Below, piece by piece: positions 1-8,698 of a stretch of 64,000 nt of DNA. The notes below the pieces were generated by a model. That model was not told the DNA's origin and ran no database searches. It saw only the letters and a list, made by a program, of their open reading frames with translations. The position numbers and the translations under genes were made by a program. The stretch is from the NCBI RefSeq assembly GCF_000013085.1, contig NC_007643.1, positions 2,589,001 through 2,653,000 of the forward strand. Reading direction: 5' to 3'. This DNA comes from Rhodospirillum rubrum ATCC 11170 (GTDB lineage: Bacteria > Pseudomonadota > Alphaproteobacteria > Rhodospirillales > Rhodospirillaceae). Each line of letters opens with the position of its first letter. Within the stretch, counting starts at the first letter, position 1.

Positions 1-92
1 CCCAAATCAACCAGGGCGAGCGCGGCGATGGCCCGAATATCGGGATCGTCATCGACCACCAGAATGCTATGCGGATCGTCGCCTATCGCCAT
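1..92 (-). CDS. Response regulator receiver protein, N-terminal fragment (cut by window edge)
   Basis: Only the first 30 codons are inside the window, reading leftward from an ATG at 92. The peptide begins MAIGDDPHSILVVDDDPDIR, the beta-1 strand plus acidic triad (DDD) of a CheY-like receiver domain, so the protein probably takes a phosphoryl group from a histidine kinase. The phosphorylated Asp and any output domain lie outside. It is divergent from the GT9 gene. Family assignment is good; the specific function cannot be known. Confidence 0.75.
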   Translation of the reverse strand, partial: MAIGDDPHSILVVDDDPDIRAIAALALVDL

Positions 93-470
93 TATCCGTG
101 GTCCCTTAAAGGGTTGGAAGACCGGAAGCCGGCCACGCCCCCCAACGGGATCCGGCTTTTTCCAATGCCCTGCCCTTAGACTGTGCACCGCTCCCCCCAA
201 GCTGACAACTATCCTTAGGGAGAGGGTTAGGCCGCTAGAAGGCCTATACCCTTCAGAAAGGAAGGCAAATCCGCGTCGCGGATCCTCGCCAGGGCATTTC
301 CCGGCGACCGCGTCTTGGCCTATGCTGTCGCCTGCCGTTTCGCTGGCGGCTGGCGGCCGGTTCCCCCGGGCGGGGGGCGGGCCAAGGCCATCCATATCCT
401 ACTGAATCCAGATCAAGGTTTTGCGTTAAAGGGTCGCCCTTTGACACGGTTTGATCGAAGGGGCGCCTCC
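93..470. other. Divergent intergenic region with a terminator-like hairpin
   Basis: This 378 bp separates the response regulator (minus) from the GT9 gene (plus). I see no credible gene. A stem formed by AAGCCGG (126-132) and CCGGCTT (152-158) is followed by four T residues (159-162) on the plus strand, which resembles a weak intrinsic terminator or attenuator. No convincing promoter was recognised. Confidence 0.35.
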
Positions 471-1463
471 ATGAGACTTCTGTTCATCACCGCCACCCGC
501 ATCGGCGATGCCGTGCTGTCGACCGGTCTGCTCGACGCGACGATCCGCGCCCATCCCGGCCTGCGGGTCACCGTCGCCTGCGGCCCGGTCGCCGCCGGGT
601 TGTTCGAAGCCGTGCCCGGTTTGGAAAAGCTGATCGTGCTGCGCAAGGGACCGCGCGCCGCCCATTGGCGGGCCCTGTGGCGCGAAGTGGTCGGTCGCCG
701 CTGGGATCTGGTGATCGACCTGCGGGCCTCGGCGGTCAGTTGGCTGATTCGCGCCGATCGCCGCCATTGGCTGCGTTCGGCCAACACCGGCGATCACAAG
801 GTCGTTCAACTGGCCCGCCTGCTGTCCCTGTCGCCGCCCCCCGCCCCCCGCCTGTGGCTGGGGCCGGCCAACCGCGCCGCCGGCCTGCGGCTGGTGCCCG
901 CCGGACCGCCGGTTCTGGCCCTGGCGCCGATCGCCAATTGGTACGCCAAAACTTGGCCGGCCGAGCGTTTCATCGAGCTTGCCGAACGGCTGACCGCCGC
1001 CAAGGCGCCGCTGGCCGGCGCCCGGGTGGCGGTGGTGGCCGGTCCGGATGAGCGGACGGCCGCCCAACCGGTTCTTGATGCCCTGCCACCGGCCCGCCGC
1101 CTTGATCTGATCGGCGCCGGCCCGTTGTTGGACACCCAGGCCGCCCTGGAACGCTGCGCCTTGTTCATCGGCAACGACTCCGGGCTGATGCATATGGCCG
1201 CCGCCGCCGGAATCCCGACCTTGGGGCTGTTCGGCCCCAGCGATGATCGCCTTTACGCCCCCTGGGGCCCGCGAACCGCCGTGGTGCGCACCCCCGAGTC
1301 GTTCCTGACGCTCAATCCCCCCGGTGGCGATTGGCGGTCGATGCCGCCGGCCATGGTGTCGCTGAGGGTCGACGCGGTCGAAGAGGCGGCCCGCCAACTG
1401 TGGCGCCGGCTGGGGGAAACCACCGCCGATCAGACCCCCGATCAGGCCCCCAATCAGGGATGA
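471..1463 (+). CDS. Glycosyltransferase family 9 (heptosyltransferase-like)
   Basis: A 330-residue protein of the GT9 / ADP-heptose:LPS heptosyltransferase family, expected to act at the inner face of the cytoplasmic membrane adding a sugar to lipopolysaccharide core or a related glycan. The N-terminus MRLLFITATRIGDAVLSTGL has the family's basic-then-GD acceptor-side loop. GNDSGLMHMAAAAG near residue 234 is the typical nucleotide-sugar binding signature of the C-terminal Rossmann domain. I chose the ATG at 471 because the family motif starts immediately there; the frame is open further upstream but that part looks non-coding. The stop overlaps the end of the convergent GT25 gene by 10 bp. Donor and acceptor are not known. 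Confidence 0.85.
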   Translation: MRLLFITATRIGDAVLSTGLLDATIRAHPGLRVTVACGPVAAGLFEAVPGLEKLIVLRKGPRAAHWRALWREVVGRRWDLVIDLRASAVSWLIRADRRHWLRSANTGDHKVVQLARLLSLSPPPAPRLWLGPANRAAGLRLVPAGPPVLALAPIANWYAKTWPAERFIELAERLTAAKAPLAGARVAVVAGPDERTAAQPVLDALPPARRLDLIGAGPLLDTQAALERCALFIGNDSGLMHMAAAAGIPTLGLFGPSDDRLYAPWGPRTAVVRTPESFLTLNPPGGDWRSMPPAMVSLRVDAVEEAARQLWRRLGETTADQTPDQAPNQG

Positions 1464-2221
1464 AGGGCGTTGTAAAGACGCTTGCCGACGCCATCGCGCC
1501 AACGGTTGACCCGCCGCACCCACCGCCCGCCCAGGCCAAGGGCGGTGCGTCGGCGCGGATCACGCTCGCCGATCGTCGAATGTCCCTCGTCGTGATGGAC
1601 CACCGGACAGGGGTGGACGATGAAGGGCGTGATGCGGTTTTCCCAATAACGATCCAGGGTATGGTCGATCGGCATGAAGATCTTCCGCCCGTAGTCGAGC
1701 ATCCGCCGCGCGCCCGCCGCCGTCATCACATAGCCTTGCAGGCCAAGGACATGGGTATGAACGCGGTAAAGCCCCCGGTCGTCCCCCAGCCTGCGCAGCG
1801 GCCGCAAGCGCCTAGCCTGGGCCGAGATCTTGCCCTCGCGCATGGTCGATAGACGCACCACCTGCCAAAGGCGCGCCGCCGGCGGCGTCGCCATCAGGGC
1901 GTCGAGGACCGACGGAAGATCGTTGGCGATCTGGCAATCGTCTTCAAGGATCAGCGCCGCGTCGATATTTTCATCAACGATTTTGCGGAAGATCCGTTCA
2001 TGGGCGAGATAACAGGCCAGTTCGGTGGCCAGCATATCGACGCCATAGATCGCCCGGCAGCGCGAGCGGTCATAGCGATCCCAATCGGCCTGGGACAGCG
2101 TTCCGGCGTCAACGCCATCGATGAAATGGCCGTCCAGCCCGACCCGGGCCAATTCGGCGGTCATCCTCTCCCGCCGCGCGCCGTCACGGGGCAGATTGAG
2201 CACGAATACGGGAAGGGACAT
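1454..2221 (-). CDS. Glycosyltransferase family 25 (LPS/LOS biosynthesis)
   Basis: A 255-residue GT25-family protein. It starts MSLPVFVLNLPRDGARRERM, the typical opening of the family (a V-x-N-L strand followed by the R..R..M helix), and continues with a conserved LACYLAHERIF segment and an acidic ALILEDDC motif that would bind the metal and nucleotide sugar. GT25 enzymes add galactose or glucose to lipooligosaccharide; the sugar cannot be told here. The ATG at 2221 is chosen because the family similarity begins there; upstream in-frame codons look unrelated. It is convergent with the GT9 gene and overlaps it by 10 bp, suggesting a surface-glycan locus. Confidence 0.82.
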   Translation of the reverse strand: MSLPVFVLNLPRDGARRERMTAELARVGLDGHFIDGVDAGTLSQADWDRYDRSRCRAIYGVDMLATELACYLAHERIFRKIVDENIDAALILEDDCQIANDLPSVLDALMATPPAARLWQVVRLSTMREGKISAQARRLRPLRRLGDDRGLYRVHTHVLGLQGYVMTAAGARRMLDYGRKIFMPIDHTLDRYWENRITPFIVHPCPVVHHDEGHSTIGERDPRRRTALGLGGRWVRRVNRWRDGVGKRLYNALHP

Positions 2222-2367
2222 CGATCGACCGTCCTGCGGAGGGGGGGAAGCAAGGGCCCCCACCCTATCACCGCGATCCCGGCGAGATCAAACCGGGTTA
2301 AACGGGAAGCCTTTAAGGCGCTTTGATTGAAAGCCCCCAGGTTAGGACGGCTAGCGGCCTCTTCATG

Positions 2368-2434
2368 AAAAAACCGGCACTCACCTTGATCCGCCACGCG
2401 AGACGAGCGGAGAAAGAGGAGTGCCGGTTTTTTT
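2368..2434. terminator. Bidirectional intrinsic terminator
   Basis: The arms AAAAAACCGGCACTC (2368-2382) and GAGTGCCGGTTTTTT (2419-2433) form a perfect stem with an A-run on one side and a T-run on the other, so it can work in both directions. The loop is long (about 36 nt). It lies upstream of the GT25 gene and downstream of the LuxR-type regulator, and would stop leftward transcription from the regulator. Confidence 0.6.
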
Positions 2435-2475
2435 CGTTGCCCCGGACCGAACAGGGGACTGTCGAGCAAAGCTTG

Positions 2476-2500
2476 TGCGCTAAAAGGCTCCTTTAGCGCA
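2476..2500 (-). terminator. Hairpin just downstream of the response regulator
   Basis: TGCGCTAAA (2476-2484) pairs with TTTAGCGCA (2492-2500) around a 7-nt loop, 8 bp beyond the stop of the LuxR-type gene. There is no clear T-run on the minus strand, so it may be an RNA-stabilising hairpin working with the stronger terminator at 2368-2434. Confidence 0.45.
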
Positions 2501-2507
2501 GCTTGAT

Positions 2508-3146
2508 CTACAGCATACCCTTGCGGCGGGCGACGGCTAGGGCATCGGTGCGGCTTTGGGCGCCCAAGGCCTTGAACAAACGGCCGATATGCATCTTCAC
2601 CGTCGCTTCGGACAGCGTCATCGCCTGGGCGATCTGGCGATTGGACAGGCCGGCGTCGATATGGGCGAGAACCTCCTTCTGACGCGGGGTCAGCGGAACG
2701 TCATCGCCGCCGACACCCATGATGCGCACGGCGCCATCATAAACCCGCGGTCCGCGATACACCTCGGGAGTGATATAGAACCCCCCGGCGAGAATCAGCC
2801 GCAGGGCGCTTTCCAGAACATCGCCCTTCAGACTTTTGGGAATATATCCGCAAGCCCCATGGTCGATGGCCGAACGGATCATCGCCACGTCGTCGGCACC
2901 CGACAACACCACCACATCGGGGGGATCGGGCAGGCGACGCAGCGCCGAAAGCGCCTCGCGCCAATCCATGTCGGGCATCATCAGGTCAAGGAACACCTTG
3001 CTCACCGGGCCATCTTCCGTGGCCAAACGGATGCAGTCCTCGAAGGTATCGGCTTCCACGACATCCAGTGTCGAATCGATGGCGGCAAGCTGAAACCTTA
3101 AACCGTTACGGAACAATTCGTGATCGTCTACAATCATAACGCGCAT
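2508..3146 (-). CDS. NarL/LuxR-family two-component response regulator
   Basis: A 212-residue DNA-binding response regulator. The receiver domain (1-120) has the DDHE acidic pocket at residues 7-10, the phospho-acceptor Asp54 in FLDLMMPD and Lys104 in IPKS. The C-terminal LuxR-type HTH runs from about 152 to 205 (LTPRQKEVL, SNRQIAQAMTLSEATVKMHI). The start at 3146 begins the receiver domain directly and has a good AGAAGGG ribosome site. No histidine kinase is adjacent, so it is an orphan; the bacteriophytochrome kinase 4 kb away is a possible but unproven partner. The target genes are unknown. Confidence 0.88.
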   Translation of the reverse strand: MRVMIVDDHELFRNGLRFQLAAIDSTLDVVEADTFEDCIRLATEDGPVSKVFLDLMMPDMDWREALSALRRLPDPPDVVVLSGADDVAMIRSAIDHGACGYIPKSLKGDVLESALRLILAGGFYITPEVYRGPRVYDGAVRIMGVGGDDVPLTPRQKEVLAHIDAGLSNRQIAQAMTLSEATVKMHIGRLFKALGAQSRTDALAVARRKGML

Positions 3147-3758
3147 GGTGCGCTTTCCCTTCTCTGCTTCCCAACCCACCTGCCGTCTCTCTCGGGCAGA
3201 GGGCCTTCCGCCGCGTTCCCCGCCGCTGACCCATGATCAGTTCGCCTGTTATCGGCCTTCCAGCCTGGAAAAAAGCCACACCCGAGTCCGAGTGGGGCCG
3301 GCTGGCAACAACCGGAACGAACCGCCGAACGAGACTAGAACCGCTTTCAAATCGCTTTGAAGCAACCGCCAACGCGCATCCTGCGCACGACCTTCCCCCA
3401 GGGAAAGGTCTTGCTCGGCAAGCCCGCTATCCTTACCCATTTTCCGCAACCCCTGCAACCTTTTTGGTACAGCCTATACAGGCTTCAGGGTTTCAGGGAG
3501 GGGATTGGACTGAAAAGGCCCTGGTTTCGAGGCCAAACCCGGTTGCCGTACCTCCCAGGCGGGGATATCACACCCCCATCCCTCCGGGGGGTACCGATCC
3601 CGGCGTTTTTTGTGCCATCCCCCCTGTGGAACCGCTGTTTCAACCCAATTGCCACCAGCGGACTTGCGGGGGGGGACCAAAGCTTGTACTTTCAATCGGA
3701 CTCGAAATGCGCCGGAAGCGTCCTTGGTAGTTCGCATGAAGCCGCGCAGGTGAAGGCA
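3147..3758. other. 612-bp region without a supported gene
   Basis: This stretch lies between the LuxR-type regulator (minus) and the MarR-like gene (plus). Open frames here lack family resemblance and good ribosome sites. It should hold two divergent promoters, but I could not identify convincing -10/-35 elements or operators. Confidence 0.4.
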
Positions 3759-4214
3759 ATGAAGCGGACGAATTCCTCTAAGGCAGTGGCAGAACTGCTC
3801 ACTCAGATCGGCAGATTGTCGCACAGCCACGGCTTCACGGGGGGGCTGAACCCCGCCCAATGGATGGCCCTGCGCTATTTCGGGCAGGCCAATCCCTCCG
3901 TCTGCACCGTGATGCGATTTGCCGATTTCTACGGGTCAAGCCGGGGCACCGCCTCGCAATCGATCTCGGCCCTGGTGCGCAAGGGGTATCTGGTTCGGCG
4001 CCCCAGCCCCGAGAAGAAAAGCTCCCATATTCTGGAAGTCACCGATGCCGGCCGCGTCCTGCTGTCCCAGGACCCGATCAAATACCTGATCCGCGGCATC
4101 GAAGGCTTGCCGGCCTCCAAGGTCGCCGATTTCGCCGAATCCCTGGAAATCCTCATCCGCCATCTTTTCAAAGAAGGCGATGGCGACGACATGGCGATAG
4201 AGCCCTCCGAATAG
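3759..4214 (+). CDS. MarR-like winged-helix transcriptional regulator
   Basis: A 151-residue protein with a MarR-type winged helix: NPAQWMALRYFGQA is the alpha-2 region, SSRGTASQSISALVRKGYLVRR the recognition helix and beta hairpin, and SSHILEVTDAGRVLL the wing and following helix. Such proteins bind palindromic DNA as dimers and often respond to small molecules. The ATG at 3759 is preceded by CAGGTGAAGGCA; longer in-frame starts lack support. It stands alone, facing away from the LuxR-type regulator, so its regulon cannot be inferred. The ligand is unknown. Confidence 0.75.
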   Translation: MKRTNSSKAVAELLTQIGRLSHSHGFTGGLNPAQWMALRYFGQANPSVCTVMRFADFYGSSRGTASQSISALVRKGYLVRRPSPEKKSSHILEVTDAGRVLLSQDPIKYLIRGIEGLPASKVADFAESLEILIRHLFKEGDGDDMAIEPSE

Positions 4215-4440
4215 GCTGGCGCTAGGCCACCGCCCCCTCCTCCGCCATCCCTTAACGGCCAACGTGCCGACAAAGCAAATCCCGCGCGGTCTGCAGCAGA
4301 CTGCGGCGATGATTTGCGACGATTTTCTTGGTTCTCAAGATGTTAGAGCGGCGAGTGGAAAAGCCAATTCCGGTTTTTCCGCTCGCCGCCCGTTCTTATC
4401 GGCCGTCCCCGATCAAAGGCCCCGGGGCGCGACCGCCCGG
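4215..4440. other. Convergent intergenic region with hairpin
   Basis: Between the MarR-like gene and the CheY-like gene, which converge here. The arms AGCGGCGAGTGGAAAA (4347-4362) and TTTTCCGCTCGCCGC (4375-4389) form a long stem with one G-T pair and probably end transcription from one or both sides. A second partly paired block lies at about 4274-4318 (GCAAATC facing GATTTGC). No gene is seen. Confidence 0.45.
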
Positions 4441-4833
4441 TTAATCAAGGGCGGGCTCGTCGGCCATCAGGGCGCTTAACTTGCCGAGCAGTTCGTTGGG
4501 GGTGAAGGGCTTGAACAAGATGTCCGAGGCGCCATACATCTCGGTCATCTTCAGGCTCAGCGCCGCCGGGGCGGTCCCGCCGCCCGAGACCGACAGAACC
4601 TTCAGCCCCGGGCGGATTTCCATGGCGTGCTTCAGGAAACTGATGCCGTCGACCTTGGGCATCCACACATCCGAAACAACCAGATCGAACATCCTCTCGC
4701 CGAGAAGGCGCAGACCTTCTTCTCCGTCGCAAGCTTCCACGACGGCCCAACCCAATTCCTCCACCCCCAGACGGATGGCTTTCCTGACATTCGTATCATC
4801 GTCGACAATCAGGACTGTCTTCCCGTTCGGCAT
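4441..4833 (-). CDS. Single-domain CheY-like response regulator
   Basis: A 130-residue stand-alone receiver domain: acidic pocket DDD at residues 11-13, phospho-acceptor Asp55 in VVSDVWMP, conserved Ser/Gly switch region around 82-86 and Lys108 in LFKPF. It has no output domain, so it should act by protein-protein interaction or in a phosphorelay. It begins 16 bp after the stop of the bacteriophytochrome kinase on the same strand, so the two are almost surely co-transcribed and likely cognate. Single-domain regulators next to bacteriophytochromes are a common arrangement. Confidence 0.9.
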   Translation of the reverse strand: MPNGKTVLIVDDDTNVRKAIRLGVEELGWAVVEACDGEEGLRLLGERMFDLVVSDVWMPKVDGISFLKHAMEIRPGLKVLSVSGGGTAPAALSLKMTEMYGASDILFKPFTPNELLGKLSALMADEPALD

Positions 4834-4849
4834 GATTCCTCTTCCGCTT

Positions 4850-7420
4850 TCAGGGATTGTTAATGGGGAAGGATATTACGAATTTTGTACCCGATCCCGG
4901 AGCGCTTTCAAGCCCGATCGTACCCCCCCAGGCCTCGACCAGACCATGGACCACCGCCAATCCCATTCCGGTGCCACTGCCTTCCGGCTTGGTCGTAAAA
5001 AATGGTTCGAACACCCGGGCCTGGGTTTGCAACGTCATCCCCGGCCCCTCGTCGCGGATGGTGATCACCATTCGCCCCAGATCCGGGGCTTCGGCCAAAG
5101 ACACGAACACCCGGCCCCGCCCGCCCATGGCGTCGGCGGCATTGCCGACCAGATTAAGCACGATCTGTGACAGCTCGGTGCTATTGGCGGCGATCTCGCC
5201 CGCCGTATCGGGGATATCGGTGATGATCTCCAGCCCGGGATGGCCCTTGGCGGCGAAGGCCACCGATCGGGCCAAAGCCGGGGCGAGAACCAGAGGCCGC
5301 CGTTCGGCGGGCGTTTGACGGGCGAAGGTCAGAACCGAGCGCACGATATCCTTCGCCCGCGCCCCACCTTCGCATATATCGGCCAGCGCCGCTTCCAGAA
5401 AGTCCCGGTCGTCCAGGCGTTTCGACGCGTAATGGGCCATGGTCAGCACCGGCTGCAAAACATTGCCGATCTCATGGGCGATGCCGCCGGCCAACCGCCC
5501 CAGGGCCTCCAGCCTTTGGGTGCGGACGCGCTCCTCCTGCAGGCGCTTGAACGGCGTGACATCCGTTCCGGTGCCGCGAAAGCCCAAAAGCTGGCCCCGG
5601 CCGTCATATTGCGGCACGCCCGACAGCCGAACCCACCACTGGCCACGTCCAAGCAAGGCCAGGGACACCGTCAGCCCGTGAAAGGCCCGCCCCTCGTCAA
5701 AGGCGCTGGCGATCTCATCGGCATCCACCCCCGGCGCGCCGCCACTATCCCCCCCGCCGACAAGATCGACGAGCTTGCGGCCCACCAATTCCTCGGGCCG
5801 CAGATCGCCCAGGCCATTGATGCGATCGGAGACCAGCGCCAAGGTGCCGTCACCGGTGGTTTCCCAAAGCCAATCCGACGAGCATTCGGCCAGATCGCGC
5901 AGGCGCTGGCGGGTTTCCTCCAGCGCTACCACCGCCTGCTGGCGACGTTGCTTGGCCAACCGCTCGGCCAGGAACAGACTGAGCGTTTCGGCGGTTTCCC
6001 GATCCAGGGGATCGAAGGCGACGCTCCGCCCCCGGACCTCTTCGCGCCATAACGAGAACGAGGTGCGCGGATGGATCTTCAAGCCCCCCTCGGGGGTGAT
6101 CTCGGGCTGCTTTTCCGGCCGGCCGGCCCATTCGATGCTGCGCAGGGTTTCCGGGCGACCAAGCAACAGGAAATCGCGGTCGGGCTGGTCGGACAGCGGC
6201 AGAAGAACGCCGCCGACGAAAGACCCGGCCAGTTCGGCGGGAAGACGGAGGCGCCCGCCCAGACGCTCGCTCAGCAACAGGCGCTGATGGGGCGGCACCT
6301 GGATCGGCGCCCCTTCCAGCGGTCCCTCGGCGGTCCATTGCCGCCCGTCGAGGCTGATCACCGCCCGACTGGCGCCAAACAGCGCCAGGGTATCGTCCAG
6401 GGTGTAGTCCAAAGCCTCGGCCAAGCTGCGGCCGCTGCCCAGCAAAACCGAAATGTCATCGATCAGATCGCCCGTCCGCGAACGATGGCGGCTACGCCGG
6501 GTATTATCCAGGCGCAGAACCTGCTGGGCGATGGTTTCGGCATAAACCTGACAGGCGCCCATCGTCGCCAACGACAGGCGTCGCGGCACCCGGTCATGGC
6601 AGGCGACAAGCCCCCAAAGCCGGCCATCCACCACCAGGGACACCGAGAAACTGGCGGCCACGCCCATATTGCGCAGATATTCCAAATGAACCGGGCTGAC
6701 GCTGCGCAAATTACAAAACGTCATATCAAGCTCGCGGCCATCGGGCGACCGACCGACCAGGGGCAGCGGGCGATAGTGAACATCGGGAATGGAGCGCAGA
6801 AGGTTGCGGCTGTAAAGGGCGCGGGCCTGGGCCGGGATGTCGCTGGCGGGAAAGCGCTGGCCCTTATAGCTTTCCACCGGGCCGTTCAGGGTTTCGGCGA
6901 TCACTTCGCCTTCCCAGTTCTCGGCGAAGCGATAGACCATCACCCGCTCGTATCCGGTGAGATCGGCCACCGTCGCGGCGGCGCGCCCGCATAGATCCTC
7001 GATGCTCGCCGCCCGCGAGGCGTGACCGATGGCGAAAGGCAGCCGGCCGAAGACCCCTTCAACGGTGGTCTCCTGATCATCGGACCACAATTCGACCAAG
7101 TCCGCCTGATCGGTGGCATGGGCGACGGCGGAGAACGACTGTCCGCCCGGGGCCCTGACCGGGAAGGGATCAATCAGATGGGGATATTCCGGGCGGGCGA
7201 TACGGTGGCGACAGCGTTGGGCCGACCGGGGATCAAGCACCCGTTCCAACGGCTCGCCGATAAGGCGCTGGGCGACCACGCCGGCCACCGCTTCGATGCC
7301 CGGCGTAACCTGGGCGATGCGGCCGCTTTTCGAATCGAGCACGACAAGAAACCCGTGCGGCTGCACCAGCCCGGGGACGTGGATAGGTTCCTGGTCGCAG
7401 GTGGAATGCACTGTGTCCAT
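4850..7420 (-). CDS. bphP: Bacteriophytochrome sensor histidine kinase
   Basis: An 856-residue red/far-red photoreceptor kinase. The start at 7420 places Cys8 (STCDQEPIHVPG) at the usual N-terminal biliverdin attachment site just before the PAS domain. The GAF domain carries FPASDIPAQA (about 190-199), SPVHLEYL (242-249) and LWGLVACH (268-275). The PHY domain has the tongue motif PRTSF (451-455). An extra PAS domain spans about 509-620. The kinase core has H649 in AHEIGNVLQP, an N box around 756-762 (NLVGNAADA), DEGPGM at 790 and GTGMGL at 816. It heads an operon with the CheY-like gene. The additional PAS domain between PHY and kinase is less usual. Light input is firm; the output is unknown. 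Confidence 0.93.
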   Translation of the reverse strand: MDTVHSTCDQEPIHVPGLVQPHGFLVVLDSKSGRIAQVTPGIEAVAGVVAQRLIGEPLERVLDPRSAQRCRHRIARPEYPHLIDPFPVRAPGGQSFSAVAHATDQADLVELWSDDQETTVEGVFGRLPFAIGHASRAASIEDLCGRAAATVADLTGYERVMVYRFAENWEGEVIAETLNGPVESYKGQRFPASDIPAQARALYSRNLLRSIPDVHYRPLPLVGRSPDGRELDMTFCNLRSVSPVHLEYLRNMGVAASFSVSLVVDGRLWGLVACHDRVPRRLSLATMGACQVYAETIAQQVLRLDNTRRSRHRSRTGDLIDDISVLLGSGRSLAEALDYTLDDTLALFGASRAVISLDGRQWTAEGPLEGAPIQVPPHQRLLLSERLGGRLRLPAELAGSFVGGVLLPLSDQPDRDFLLLGRPETLRSIEWAGRPEKQPEITPEGGLKIHPRTSFSLWREEVRGRSVAFDPLDRETAETLSLFLAERLAKQRRQQAVVALEETRQRLRDLAECSSDWLWETTGDGTLALVSDRINGLGDLRPEELVGRKLVDLVGGGDSGGAPGVDADEIASAFDEGRAFHGLTVSLALLGRGQWWVRLSGVPQYDGRGQLLGFRGTGTDVTPFKRLQEERVRTQRLEALGRLAGGIAHEIGNVLQPVLTMAHYASKRLDDRDFLEAALADICEGGARAKDIVRSVLTFARQTPAERRPLVLAPALARSVAFAAKGHPGLEIITDIPDTAGEIAANSTELSQIVLNLVGNAADAMGGRGRVFVSLAEAPDLGRMVITIRDEGPGMTLQTQARVFEPFFTTKPEGSGTGMGLAVVHGLVEAWGGTIGLESAPGSGTKFVISFPINNP

Positions 7421-7823
7421 GGCCGCCCCCAGTCCGCACGGACACATCCCCGTCCCCGCCTGAAAACGCCACGCAGATCTGACCGGGTTCGTCCCCGCCT
7501 CGCGATTTGTTCCCCGATTTCCATGATTCACGGGGAATCCCATCGCTTAACGTATTTTAAAGCATATTTTCGAAAGGGGGGCTCGCTTTGTGCGGGTTTT
7601 TGGAAAAAAATGTCGCGAATCAAATACCTGGCCTTCGCCTTCCCGCCAGGAGCGCCCCGTCTAAAACCTTGTCGTGCAAAGCCGTCCGCCATCGCCTCGC
7701 CCCGTCAAGGACTTGCGCTTGCGTCACGCTTGCGCCACGCTGACCAGTCTCTCCCTCGGGTAAAATCGGCTCGAAGCCAGGAACCGGGGTCGGGGAGCGG
7801 GATAGGGATCGGAGGAGACGGGC
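7421..7823. other. Divergent intergenic region, bacteriophytochrome / universal stress protein
   Basis: About 400 bp that must hold the promoters of two divergent genes. An AT-rich patch lies at about 7548-7575 (minus strand reads TTTAAAATACGTTAAG), but no spacing-correct promoter could be assigned. The plus-strand end carries a strong GGAGGAG ribosome site for the downstream gene. Confidence 0.35.
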
Positions 7824-8645
7824 ATGAAGATCGTCGTGCATGTGGATGGCGGAGAAGCTTGGCCGCGCCGCGCCGAAGCCGCGGCGCGCATCGTGTCGAC
7901 CAGGGGGGGCGGACGGGTGCTCGGCCTGTTCGGCCAAACGGCAAGCGCCCTGCCCAGTTACTCCATTCATGGCGACAAGGAGGGCATCGACCGCGACGCC
8001 CAGCCCCAGCGCGACCGCTTTGAAAGCCTGATGGCAAATTATCCCGACGTTTCGGCCGAATGGCACACCATCCATTCCCTGAACCCGGGCTTCATCGTCA
8101 GCGAAATCACCGCCAACGCCCAATTCGCCGATCTGACGGTGCTGGGTCAGGTCGATCCCCGCGCCATCCCCGAACGCCTGCCCAACGATCTGGCCGAGCA
8201 GGTGGTGTTGAACTGCGGGCGGCCGATCTTGCTCATCCCCTATGCCGGAACCTTCGAGTATACGTTCGAGCGGGTGGTGATCGCCTATAACGACAGCCGG
8301 GAATCCAGCCGCGCCGTCGGCGACGCCCTGCCCTTCCTCGACGGGGCCGAGGCGCGGGTCATCGTTATCCGCCATTCCCCCGAACCGACCGAGGGGGATA
8401 GCTGGCGCTGGCGCGAGCTTGCCCGCCGGCTGGAGGAACACGGCCTGCGCCGGGTCGTCGTCGAAACCCCGGTGCTGAACCAGATCGGGGTGGCCGATTT
8501 CCTGCTTTCCCAGGCCGCCGACAGCGCCGCCCAGCTTCTGGTCATGGGCGCTTACGGCAAGCTGGGCCTGCCCCGCATGCTGCGCGGCAGCGTCACCCGC
8601 GACATCCTGCGCCAGATGACCCTGCCGGTGTTCCTCGGCCATTAA
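7824..8645 (+). CDS. Tandem-domain universal stress protein (UspA family)
   Basis: A 273-residue cytoplasmic protein built from two Usp folds: residues about 1-140 (MKIVVHVDGG opening) and about 148-273 (ERVVIAYNDSRESSRAV opening). The C-terminal half ends with MGAYGKLGLPRMLRGSVTRD, which matches the glycine-rich ATP-binding motif and the SVTRDIL helix of UspA proteins; the first half lacks a clear copy, so only one domain is likely to bind ATP. The start has a GGAGGAG site 7 bp upstream. It is transcribed away from the bacteriophytochrome gene. The specific stress role is unknown. Confidence 0.87.
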   Translation: MKIVVHVDGGEAWPRRAEAAARIVSTRGGGRVLGLFGQTASALPSYSIHGDKEGIDRDAQPQRDRFESLMANYPDVSAEWHTIHSLNPGFIVSEITANAQFADLTVLGQVDPRAIPERLPNDLAEQVVLNCGRPILLIPYAGTFEYTFERVVIAYNDSRESSRAVGDALPFLDGAEARVIVIRHSPEPTEGDSWRWRELARRLEEHGLRRVVVETPVLNQIGVADFLLSQAADSAAQLLVMGAYGKLGLPRMLRGSVTRDILRQMTLPVFLGH

Positions 8646-8660
8646 AACCAAGGCCTTCGT

Positions 8661-8690
8661 CCGAGGGGGACCGACAAGGGCCGCCCTCGG
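8661..8690. terminator. Hairpin between convergent usp and dctM genes
   Basis: CCGAGGG (8661-8667) pairs with CCCTCGG (8684-8690) in the 53-bp gap between two converging genes. There is no T-run, so the terminator call is based mainly on position. Confidence 0.35.
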
Positions 8691-8698
8691 GCGCGGAC

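Noticed and set aside
426-1523. Long minus-strand open frame opposite the GT9 gene
   Set aside because: High-GC shadow frame, rich in Gly/Gln/Arg with no family features; the plus strand encodes a clear GT9 enzyme.
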